DNA of 64,000 nucleotides from Megascapheus bottae. Taxonomy: Eukaryota > Chordata > Mammalia > Rodentia > Geomyidae. The stretch is taken from NCBI GenBank assembly GCA_024803745.1, contig JANJXV010000013.1:13823501-13887500 (forward strand), given 5' to 3'. Of the stretch, positions 61,201 to 64,000 are shown piece after piece (position 1 is the first letter of the stretch; each line of letters starts with the position of its first letter). The notes below the pieces were generated by a model. The model saw only the letters and a list, made by a program, of their open reading frames with translations, did not search any database and was not told the origin of the DNA. A program made the translations under genes and the position numbers.

Positions 61201-63180
61201 GCTGTGCCTGGGGTTAGCTGGGAGCCATGGGGGGAACCAGGTAGAGGTAGTTAGAGTCTTGGATCCCTAGTTTCAGTGGTAAGGGGATCCTTCTCCCTTG
61301 CCACCCACCCTGGTGGCCTGCTGGCTTGAGGAGGGTGCCTGGTAAGGAGAAGGCTCCAAACACATGGCTCCCCGAGCAGGAGGAAGGCTCCTTAGCTTGA
61401 CCTCCAGCCTTCCTCTTCCTTGGGATCACTGCTCTCATCCCTCCGCCTCCAGCCTGCTCATTCCAAGACCAGACTCATGTGCAGAGGTGGGGGCCAGGCA
61501 AGCACAGCAGTGATACGATCCCCCTCCTGTACATGAGTCTCTTGCTTCCTGTCCTAGACCATTGGGAAGTTCTTCCTCTGGTCTACTGAACAGCCATTCG
61601 GCTTCAGCTTGAGTCATTAGCCTCTGATGGAACCAAAGAGCTAATGATGACTGATCTCTCTGTTCACACGGTCAACCCTATGGCTTCTATGGGGCTGAGG
61701 AGGGGTAAAGAACCAGTGACTGAGACAAACGTGGACACAGCAGCCCATGGAGATACTCAAATGGCACTGGCAGTTCCAGTGGTGCAGGATTATACCCAGC
61801 GTTCTCCCTCCAGGCACCATCTGATTTGGACTAATGCTGCCAGTTTGAAGGGCAGCAGGGTTGGGCTGGGGTTTGTCATCCTGGTTGTCCAAGCTGAGAC
61901 CTCTTTGCAGGGACTAAGGGTTGACTGTGTGATGCTGCTTCAGGGAGAGGTGGGGACAAGGGGCAGGGGGTGGTCATGCTGGACTGTGAGCAGGGAGGGC
62001 TTTGCCAGGAATAGGAGCCCCTGCTGGGGAACAGAGGGGCTGGGAGCACAGTGCCTCTGTATTCACCTGACCAATAGAGATGCCCTCATCTGCCCTTCCT
62101 CCCCCTAGAGTCACCGGCCAGAGAAGGAATGGCCCGTTAAGAGTCTGAAAGTCTACCTGGGTGTGAAGAAGAAACTTCGACCACCTACCTGGTGAGCCTG
62201 GACTTGGGGGATAGGCCACCTCCAAGGACCTCTAGGCCCCACAGCTAAAGGGGCAGCAGTCAGGGCCTTGAACTTTGTTTTGGGGTCAGTGTAATGACTC
62301 AGAAGTTGTAGTCCCCCTTAGCAGCAGAAATAGAACTTTGCAGATGTTGCCATATGCTTCCTGAATCTTAGGCTCTGGAAATGAGACCAGACCCAAGCCT
62401 TGTTATATAACAAGCTTTCCAAAGAACTCAGATACTCACTTGTGCCTGGGAATTGCTGGTCTTGGTTAGAATTCTGTCAGTTTCTCCAGGGCCTTTCTAT
62501 GCTTCAGGTCCCTGCCTATAAGCTGGAGGACAATAATAGGCCACCTCTTTCCAAGGATGATCATATACTTTAGAAAGTTGAAAGGTGACCCATGCTGTTC
62601 TTGCTGTTAGGGAGTCACTAGACATCTCCTGGCTGTGCCAAGCTAAAGGCAAGCCTAGGTGGGTGGGAGTCAGTAGTTTCTGTCTGTTTTGCTTTATGGT
62701 GCCTCTTATGTGCTAGGCAAGGACTCTGTCACTGAACACCATCCCTAGAACAGGCCTGGGTGGAGATGGGGAGCTGAGGCAGGAAGAGGCAGTGAGAATG
62801 TGTGCTCCACTTGTGAGAAGGCCCTGATTCCGCCCATCTTAAGCCTGGGCTTTTTCCTGAGAAAAAGCGTGACCCATTCCCTCCACCCCTCCTCTGCAGC
62901 TGGGGCTTCACAGTGGTGCATGAGACAGAGAAACATGAGAAGCAGCAGTGGTGAGCACGGGCCCCATTCAAGACTCGGGATGAGGTGGGATGGCAGCCTT
63001 CATTGGGGCTCTCCTCACTGCCCAGCTTTGTGCCCTGCTGGCAACTCTGGGTGGGTAGATGGGCAGTGTTCCCCCTTTAGCTCTTTGCCATGTCCAGATC
63101 TGTGCCCTCCCTGCAGGTACCTGTGCTGTGACACACAGTTGGAGCTCCGGGAGTGGTTTGCCACCTTCTTCTTTGTGCAG
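26275..63180 (+). CDS. ARAP1: ARAP1, dual Arf/Rho GTPase-activating protein (31 coding exons, 3' end outside window)
   Basis: Joining 31 exons by GT-AG sites and codon phase gives 1398 uninterrupted residues. Order: SAM (about 9-72), proline-rich (73-230) with a CIN85-type PxPxxR motif at 81-86, acidic stretch (270-292), PH1 (about 331-425), PH2 (446-536), ArfGAP (540-665; CX2CX16CX2C at C553-C576, Arg581), ankyrin-like segment (668-725), PH3 (745-852), PH4 (868-965), RhoGAP (970-1145; Arg996), RA (1173-1285), PH5 (from about 1288, incomplete). Family knowledge: ARAP proteins are PIP3-dependent Arf GAPs with RhoGAP activity, acting at Golgi, plasma membrane and endosomes; ARAP1 slows EGF receptor traffic. 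ARAP1 rather than ARAP2/3 is chosen because near-identical stretches run through the whole protein as I remember the human sequence (1450 residues). The start at 26275 fits the family N-terminus MAEGGDAALS. The final exon or exons and 3' UTR are past position 64000. No frameshift or stop interrupts it. Confidence 0.96.
27655..28106 (-). repeat. Geo half, (CTC)n, then B1-Geo SINE
   Basis: Geo unit at 27658-27750, CTC trinucleotide run at 27752-27815, poly-pyrimidine to 27850, then an antisense B1-Geo to 28106. Confidence 0.8.
28996..29194 (+). repeat. IDL-Geo SINE with TSD
   Basis: Sense copy with B-box GGGTTCGATTCC intact and an A-tail; AAGATTGGTTCCT (28983-28995) and AAGATTGATTCCT (29195-29207) are the duplicated target. 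Confidence 0.92.
29548..29740 (+). repeat. Two lone Geo-like monomers in a row
   Basis: GTGACTCAAATGGTAGAGTG ... CAAAAAAAAAAAA (29548-29635), then CATGGCTCAGTTGATAGATC ... GGACAAAAAAG (29640-29736). Both resemble the right unit of the dimers without a left partner. Confidence 0.5.
31423..31456. repeat. (CA)n microsatellite
   Basis: CACACA run with smaller CA runs to 31490, intronic. Confidence 0.9.
32674..32967 (-). repeat. LTR (3' LTR of the antisense ERV)
   Basis: 294 bp, termini TGTAAGG and CCTTACA, contains the 14-bp palindrome GTTACCTAGGTAAC. Confidence 0.78.
33581..33598 (-). other. Decayed tRNA-Phe-like primer-binding site
   Basis: On the minus strand the 18 nt start TGGTGCTGAGACCC, two bases from the 5' LTR end, and fit the 3' end of tRNA-Phe with four mismatches, two at CpG-type positions. 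Confidence 0.6.
33601..33913 (-). repeat. LTR (5' LTR of the antisense ERV)
   Basis: 313 bp, same termini and palindrome as 32674-32967, with an extra insert around 33690-33720. Confidence 0.78.
34985..35090 (-). repeat. MIR fragment
   Basis: GAGACTGAGGCTCAGAGGTG ... GGGACTCAAGCCCAGGTC follows antisense MIR order. Confidence 0.6.
35129..35178. repeat. 17-bp minisatellite, three units
   Basis: TTGTACTTGGTACTTGT repeated about three times without mismatch until the last unit. Confidence 0.88.
35353..35460 (-). repeat. (ATT)n and ID-like fragment
   Basis: ATT run 35356-35397 followed by GGAATTGAACTCAGGACCTT, an antisense ID-like unit. Confidence 0.7.
35466..35616 (-). repeat. L1 3' end (5'-truncated LINE)
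   Basis: Antisense: poly-T side, then GGGTTACAGTTACATAAG and a C-rich block. Flanked by copies of the TGTTGATT target. Confidence 0.6.
35631..35828 (-). repeat. IDL-Geo SINE
   Basis: Antisense copy from TTTTTTTGCCGGTCCTGGGG to CTGCTCCCAGCCC. Confidence 0.86.
35841..36144 (-). repeat. B1-Geo SINE with duplicated Geo part
   Basis: GGCCTGGGCACTGTCCCTGA and the following CTCTTCAGCTCAAG-type segment occur twice (35896-35935 and 35946-35985). Confidence 0.83.
36173..36376 (+). repeat. IDL-Geo SINE
   Basis: Sense copy, followed by a truncated element with an (AAAT)n tail (36409-36440). Confidence 0.85.
36486..36680 (-). repeat. IDL-Geo SINE
   Basis: Antisense copy, TTTTTTGCCAGTCCTGGAGC to AAGCCACATTCCCAGCC; older B1-like fragments follow to about 36935. 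Confidence 0.83.
37660..37775 (+). repeat. MIR fragment
   Basis: TCAGTTACCTCATCTGTAAA, AAGTGGGACCATAAG and GTGTAAAGCACTTAAAAG follow MIR order. Confidence 0.7.
37786..37850. repeat. (CA)n-rich microsatellite
   Basis: Imperfect CACACA/CACGCA run followed by GCATGCATACAT. Confidence 0.85.
39598..39706 (-). repeat. MIR fragment
   Basis: ACAGAAGAGAAAACCAACGC ... GAGCTGAGGTTCAAACCC, antisense MIR order. Confidence 0.6.
40351..40532 (+). CDS. ARAP1: ARAP1 coding exon 2: proline-rich linker
   Basis: Residues 170-231. Acceptor CTGACCCCAG, donor GTGAGT. It encodes a KEEE cluster and then a proline-rich stretch (PPQPPSPPLCPPEIPPKPP) of a disordered linker with SH3-ligand character. MIR-like sequence lies close upstream at about 40290-40330. 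Confidence 0.93.
41056..41123 (+). CDS. ARAP1: ARAP1 coding exon 3: acidic linker, alternative start Met250
   Basis: Residues 231-253, acceptor TTTCCAG, donor GTGCGA. It encodes DDSDYDEAPEEG and then MTKK. The ATG at 41112 (Met250) matches where the shorter human isoform (about 1205 residues, lacking SAM) starts. No coding-strand stop separates it from the rest. Confidence 0.92.
41440..41520. repeat. (GT)n-GCGC-(CA)n self-complementary microsatellite
   Basis: A GT run turns over at TGTGCGCGCACA into a CA run; the two arms are reverse complements. Confidence 0.92.
41521..41738 (-). repeat. B1-Geo SINE
   Basis: Antisense copy in the intron between coding exons 3 and 4. Confidence 0.83.
41974..42095 (+). 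CDS. ARAP1: ARAP1 coding exon 4: acidic linker before PH1
   Basis: Residues 254-294. Acceptor GAGGACAG, donor GTGAGT. It encodes VPRAVRVASLLSEGEELSGD and then an acidic run ending HAYEGIS. The acidic run is a few residues shorter than I recall for the human protein. Confidence 0.92.
42209..42358 (+). CDS. ARAP1: ARAP1 coding exon 5: linker and start of PH1
   Basis: Residues 294-344, ending in KAGWLDKNPPQG, the first strand of PH1. The acceptor is a tandem TAGCAG: using TAG (to 42208) gives N-S-G-W, using CAG (to 42211) gives N-G-W, one residue shorter. Donor GTGAGT. Confidence 0.91.
42669..42738 (+). CDS. ARAP1: ARAP1 coding exon 6: PH1 core
   Basis: Residues 344-367 encode SYIYQKRWVRLDAEYLRYFD, the KRW-x-L signature of strands 2-3 of a PH domain. 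The basic residues fit phosphoinositide binding. Acceptor CCTGTCCAG, donor GTGAGG. Confidence 0.93.
42973..43093 (+). CDS. ARAP1: ARAP1 coding exon 7: PH1 strands
   Basis: Residues 368-408 (KRFIPVACISRVAAIGD ... TFAFRAESD). Acceptor TTTTCCCAG, donor GTGGGG at 43094, followed 15 nt later by a (GT)n microsatellite that supplies several competing GT dinucleotides. Confidence 0.92.
43109..43140. repeat. (GT)n microsatellite 15 nt after an ARAP1 donor
   Basis: GT run starting 15 nt after the donor of coding exon 7. Confidence 0.92.
43460..43662 (+). CDS. ARAP1: ARAP1 coding exon 8: PH1 helix and start of PH2
   Basis: Residues 408-475. VERKEWMQALQQA is the C-terminal helix of PH1 with its invariant tryptophan. 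SLELRGFKNKLYVAVVGDK starts PH2. Acceptor CATCTGCAG, donor GTAGGA. Confidence 0.93.
44083..44189 (+). CDS. ARAP1: ARAP1 coding exon 9: PH2 core
   Basis: Residues 476-511 (GIGITFIDMSVGNVKEVD, RSFDLTTPYRIF). The acceptor is CCTGTCAG with an interrupted pyrimidine tract; donor GTGAGT. Confidence 0.93.
44606..44863 (-). repeat. B1-Geo SINE
   Basis: Antisense copy with a T-run of over 20 nt. Confidence 0.84.
45050..45259 (-). repeat. IDL-Geo SINE with TSD
   Basis: Antisense copy; CTTCAGTCCCACTCTT (45036-45051) and CTTCAGCCCCACTCTT (45260-45275) flank it. Confidence 0.92.
45992..46191 (+). CDS. ARAP1: ARAP1 coding exon 10: PH2 helix and ArfGAP zinc finger
   Basis: Residues 511-578. KEQWLEAMQGAIAEAL is the PH2 helix. 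The ArfGAP zinc finger CX2CX16CX2C uses C553, C556, C573 and C576. The donor at 46192 is the first GT of a (GT)n microsatellite (46192-46254), so the normal GTRAGT consensus is missing. Confidence 0.94.
46192..46254. repeat. (GT)n microsatellite containing an ARAP1 splice donor
   Basis: The run begins at the last base of coding exon 10 and includes its donor. Confidence 0.93.
47165..47480 (+). repeat. L2-like ancient LINE fragment
   Basis: TATGTGCCAGGGTCTGTTCT, TCCTGCTCTCAGGCACCTTG and CTCTCTGAAAAGGTGGCATG appear in the order of the L2 3' region. A late A-run lies at 47275-47289. Confidence 0.5.
47786..47871 (+). CDS. ARAP1: ARAP1 coding exon 11: ArfGAP catalytic arginine
   Basis: Residues 578-606: GEHRGLGAGISKVRSLKMD. 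Arg581 is the conserved ArfGAP arginine finger after the last zinc cysteine. Glu579 replaces the more common aliphatic residue, a family trait as I recall. Acceptor ATCTACAG, donor GTGGGG. Confidence 0.94.
49128..49310 (+). CDS. ARAP1: ARAP1 coding exon 12: ArfGAP C-terminal part
   Basis: Residues 607-667. LFLQLGNGAGNRFWAANVPP continues the ArfGAP fold; AKYREGKYRRYHPLFGNQEE closes it. Acceptor CACCCACAG, donor GTCAGT. Confidence 0.94.
49900..50090 (+). promoter_or_regulatory. Possible internal promoter-like element
   Basis: GC-rich stretch in the intron before coding exon 13 with an inverted CCAAT (CCCATTGGTTGG at 49921-49932), two GGAATT motifs, AGCTACAAAGCCCC, and a donor-like CAGGGTGAGG at about 50076. 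No transcript evidence; weak call. Confidence 0.2.
50290..50464 (+). CDS. ARAP1: ARAP1 coding exon 13: ankyrin-like segment
   Basis: Residues 668-726. ALCAAVTTTDLAETQALLG and TPLALAEQAKQ fit a degenerate ankyrin repeat pair after the ArfGAP, where the family carries its ankyrin region. Acceptor CTCCTCCAG, donor GTGAGT. Confidence 0.92.
51561..51695 (+). CDS. ARAP1: ARAP1 coding exon 14: linker and start of PH3
   Basis: Residues 726-771 (LEKHYSVVLPTVSHSGFLYK ... DRRARE). HSGFLYK is the first PH3 strand. The acceptor CTCTCTGAAG is preceded by a good pyrimidine tract; donor GTAGGT. Confidence 0.92.
53412..53547 (+). CDS. ARAP1: ARAP1 coding exon 15: PH3 core
   Basis: Residues 771-816 (FSRRWCVLSDGVLSYYENER). 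RRW-x-VL is the PH signature. Acceptor TTCTTCCCAG, donor GTGAGT. Confidence 0.93.
53838..53940 (+). CDS. ARAP1: ARAP1 coding exon 16: PH3 C-terminal helix
   Basis: Residues 816-850 (FEHTFEVYTEGERLYLFG, AHEWVKCLAK), with the helix tryptophan of PH3. Acceptor TATTTGCAG, donor GTAGGC. Confidence 0.93.
54603..54798 (+). CDS. ARAP1: ARAP1 coding exon 17: start of PH4
   Basis: Residues 851-916 (YVPPLAEDLLALDFERLGRL, KAGLSLQRTQEGWFALSGSE). Acceptor TTCCTACCAG, donor GTATGT. Confidence 0.92.
55044..55095 (+). CDS. ARAP1: ARAP1 coding exon 18: PH4 strand (52 nt)
   Basis: Residues 916-933 (VQGDNESQVLVLVERRR). The small exon preserves phase between its neighbours; skipping it would shift the frame. 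Acceptor CTCCACAG, donor GTGAGC. Confidence 0.92.
55225..55388 (+). CDS. ARAP1: ARAP1 coding exon 19: PH4 end and start of RhoGAP
   Basis: Residues 933-988 (TLYIQGERRLDFIGWLGAIQ; IPVIVYRCVDYITQCG). The second part is the first RhoGAP helix. Acceptor TTGGCCCAG, donor GTGAGC. Confidence 0.93.
55480..55692 (+). CDS. ARAP1: ARAP1 coding exon 20: RhoGAP catalytic core
   Basis: Residues 988-1059. EGIYRKCG contains the arginine finger Arg996. DVSSALKRFLRDLPDGLF matches the conserved LKxFLRELP helix. Both catalytic landmarks are intact. Acceptor CTCCCCAG, donor GTGGCT (weak at +3 to +6). Confidence 0.94.
55964..56069 (+). CDS. ARAP1: ARAP1 coding exon 21: RhoGAP middle
   Basis: Residues 1059-1094 (EIEDEEEKVSRYQELLVRLP, VNRATVKALISHLY). 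Acceptor TTCCCCAG, donor GTGAGA. Confidence 0.93.
56418..56565 (+). CDS. ARAP1: ARAP1 coding exon 22: RhoGAP C-terminal part
   Basis: Residues 1094-1143. NLAIVFGPTLF is the conserved RhoGAP motif with the asparagine and proline loop. Acceptor CCCTCTCCAG, donor GTGCGT. Confidence 0.94.
56656..56742 (+). CDS. ARAP1: ARAP1 coding exon 23: RhoGAP-RA linker
   Basis: Residues 1144-1172 (VDEEELRKQREEVTAIVKMR). The helical linker is in phase 0 at both ends, so it could be skipped without a frameshift. Acceptor CTGTCTCAG, donor GTGGAG. Confidence 0.92.
56826..56894 (+). CDS. ARAP1: ARAP1 coding exon 24: start of RA domain
   Basis: Residues 1173-1195 (HAGDFICTVYLEEKKAETEQ). First strands of the Ras-association domain; phase 0 at both ends. 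Acceptor TCCCTACAG, donor GTCAGG. Confidence 0.92.
57180..57297 (+). CDS. ARAP1: ARAP1 coding exon 25: RA domain
   Basis: Residues 1196-1235 (MTAEELTLEILDRRNVGIRE, KDYWTCFEVNEKEEA). Acceptor TCTCCACAG, donor GTACAT. Confidence 0.93.
57298..58403. other. ARAP1: Intron between coding exons 25 and 26
   Basis: 1.1 kb without SINE. GGTG/GATG-rich simple sequence is scattered through it; the 176-codon antisense open frame (57411-57941) has no recognisable domain. Confidence 0.6.
58404..58517 (+). CDS. ARAP1: ARAP1 coding exon 26: RA domain C-terminal part
   Basis: Residues 1235-1273 (RPLHFSEKVLPILHGLGTES, LVVKKHQSMEAILLYL). Acceptor TTCTCCCCAG, donor GTAGGT. Confidence 0.93.
58709..58854 (+). CDS. 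ARAP1: ARAP1 coding exon 27: start of PH5
   Basis: Residues 1273-1321 (HGMMKFREDRSLLGLGLPSG, FHDRYFILNSSCLRLYKEVR), the first strands of the fifth PH domain. Acceptor TCCCCCAG, donor GTAAGT (perfect). Confidence 0.93.
59267..59299 (+). CDS. ARAP1: ARAP1 coding exon 28: 33-nt microexon
   Basis: Residues 1322-1332 (SQRPWSGAPET). Phase 0 at both ends, acceptor ATCAAACAG, donor GTGAGT. It inserts 11 residues in a loop of PH5. Human isoforms differ by exactly 11 residues (as I recall, 1450 versus 1439), so it is probably an alternative cassette. Confidence 0.88.
59300..62108. other. ARAP1: Intron between microexon and coding exon 29
   Basis: 2.8 kb with no gene and no recent SINE, only an antisense MIR (about 60250-60400). 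Confidence 0.65.
60250..60400 (-). repeat. MIR fragment
   Basis: GCCTGGCTCTTTATGTACTT and GATGAGAAAACAGGCTTTGA then CAAGGCCAAGTCACTGAC follow antisense MIR order. Confidence 0.6.
62109..62191 (+). CDS. ARAP1: ARAP1 coding exon 29: PH5
   Basis: Residues 1333-1360 (SHRPEKEWPVKSLKVYLGVK, KKLRPPT). The acceptor CCCCCTAG lies after a 2.8-kb intron; donor GTGAGC. Confidence 0.93.
62900..62950 (+). CDS. ARAP1: ARAP1 coding exon 30: PH5 (51 nt)
   Basis: Residues 1360-1377 (WGFTVVHETEKHEKQQ). The length is a multiple of three, so skipping it keeps frame. Acceptor CTCTGCAG, donor GTGAGC. Confidence 0.93.
63117..63180 (+). CDS. ARAP1: ARAP1 coding exon 31: PH5 C-terminal helix
   Basis: Residues 1377-1398 (YLCCDTQLELREWFATFFFV), with the invariant tryptophan of the PH helix. 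Acceptor CCCTGCAG, donor GTATCA. The C-terminal tail (about 50 residues in human) and stop codon must lie beyond 64000; I see no candidate in 63181-64000. Confidence 0.93.
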
Positions 63181-64000
63181 GTATCAGGTTCGGCGGGAGA
63201 GGGGTGCAGGGGTAGGGAGGGGTGGGGTGGAGTCCCCGAGATTCCACTGTGGAAAATGGGGACCTTTGTTTCTCAGAATTCCGACCAGCCACTGCTTCAA
63301 GGAGATTCCAAGTTACTTTTCGTTCATTTGTGTATTTATAAGACCTTTATAGTCCCATTGTAGTCCAGCCTAGAGCCAGGCATGCTAGGGAGCCAGAGCC
63401 CTGCTGTAGGGGCACAGCCACTGGAGAACACTAGGTGCTGTATCCTAACACCATCAGTGCTGGGGTGATGGAGGGAACCCCAGGGGCCTGGTGGGCTTGA
63501 TGACATGGGAAGGGAGGGGACTACAGTAAGGAGAGAGTGTCACGAGCCTTGGCTTCGGCATGGGGTATGTTCCCTAGAAGCTCCGTGGCTCCCAGGCAGA
63601 GGCAACAGTGTCTCCAAAGCCTGGAGATAGTGGAGAGGGAGAAGTGCAGCTTGTCCAGTGAGTATAAAGGGAGGAGGGCTCTGGAAAAGGAATCGGGAAC
63701 AGAATCTAACAAGAGCCTTGAACGCCATGCTAAGCAGACAGTGAGAGAGTCCCAGAGGAGAGTCCCGGTGGAGAGAGAGTGGTAAGGCAGGATTGAGCCC
63801 GGTAAGACGCTGGCAGGAACAGTGTCCAAGAGCAGGGATTGAAGGGCAGGTCCCACGTTGAGAGGCCAGTAAAGCTGGTTGCTGCTAAAGTCTAGGCAGA
63901 AGCAAACTGTGGTCAGACCCTAAGCCAGAGCAGAATCAGAGGTTGCTTTGACTTAAAACAGAAGTTAGAACAAAAAATGTTTACATGAAAGCTCAGAATT
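63181..64000. other. ARAP1: ARAP1 intron, runs off the window
   Basis: 820 nt after coding exon 31 with no acceptor-exon pair matching the expected C-terminal residues. No recent repeat seen. Confidence 0.6.

Noticed and set aside
63181..64000. Search for the terminal ARAP1 exon
   Set aside because: No acceptor followed by a frame matching the expected C-terminus; the gene runs past the window.

Overview
The window is mammalian nuclear DNA. It holds one recognisable protein-coding gene, on the plus strand: ARAP1 (ArfGAP with RhoGAP domain, ankyrin repeat and PH domains 1). The host is most likely a geomyoid rodent (kangaroo rat, pocket mouse or pocket gopher). The reason is that the intergenic and intronic DNA is packed with dimeric SINEs of the IDL-Geo type: a tRNA-Ala/ID-like left unit joined to a 'Geo' right unit, which established knowledge restricts to Geomyoidea. 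A second dimeric family combines a 7SL/B1-like left unit with the same right unit. The species call is an inference from repeats, not from a database search.

Layout: 1-1900 is upstream non-coding DNA with a MIR and one IDL-Geo copy. 1880-2350 is a TATA-less, GC-rich CpG-island promoter with a CCAAT box, GC boxes and an overlapping CRE/E-box, followed by a non-coding first exon ending at the donor at 2141. A second, untranslated exon (21036-21116) lies after an intron of about 19 kb. The exon with the start codon (ATG 26275) encodes the SAM domain and a proline-rich segment. After a 13.6-kb intron, 30 further coding exons run from 40351 to 63180. I joined them by GT-AG boundaries and reading phase. 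They give 1398 continuous in-frame codons: SAM, proline-rich, acidic, PH1, PH2, ArfGAP zinc finger, ankyrin-like, PH3, PH4, RhoGAP, RA, PH5. The last stretch of the protein (about 50 residues in the human orthologue) and the 3' UTR lie beyond the window.

Role: ARAP1 is a PIP3-regulated dual GAP that inactivates Arf and Rho GTPases, coupling membrane traffic (Golgi, endocytosed EGF receptor) to actin. Catalytic residues of both GAP domains are present: zinc cysteines 553/556/573/576, Arg581 in ArfGAP and Arg996 in RhoGAP.

The large introns hold nested SINEs, L1 3' ends, ancient MIR/L2 pieces, many microsatellites, a 125-bp duplicated segment, and a short antisense endogenous retrovirus with two LTRs and a decayed primer-binding site like that for tRNA-Phe. 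I found no operon, CRISPR array, bacterial system or clearly novel molecular system. The points most worth checking are splicing-related (GT-repeat donor in the ArfGAP exon, NAGNAG acceptor, 33-nt microexon, cryptic donor before the ATG), the shared right monomer of the two SINE families, serial insertion into one target site, and the small ERV.
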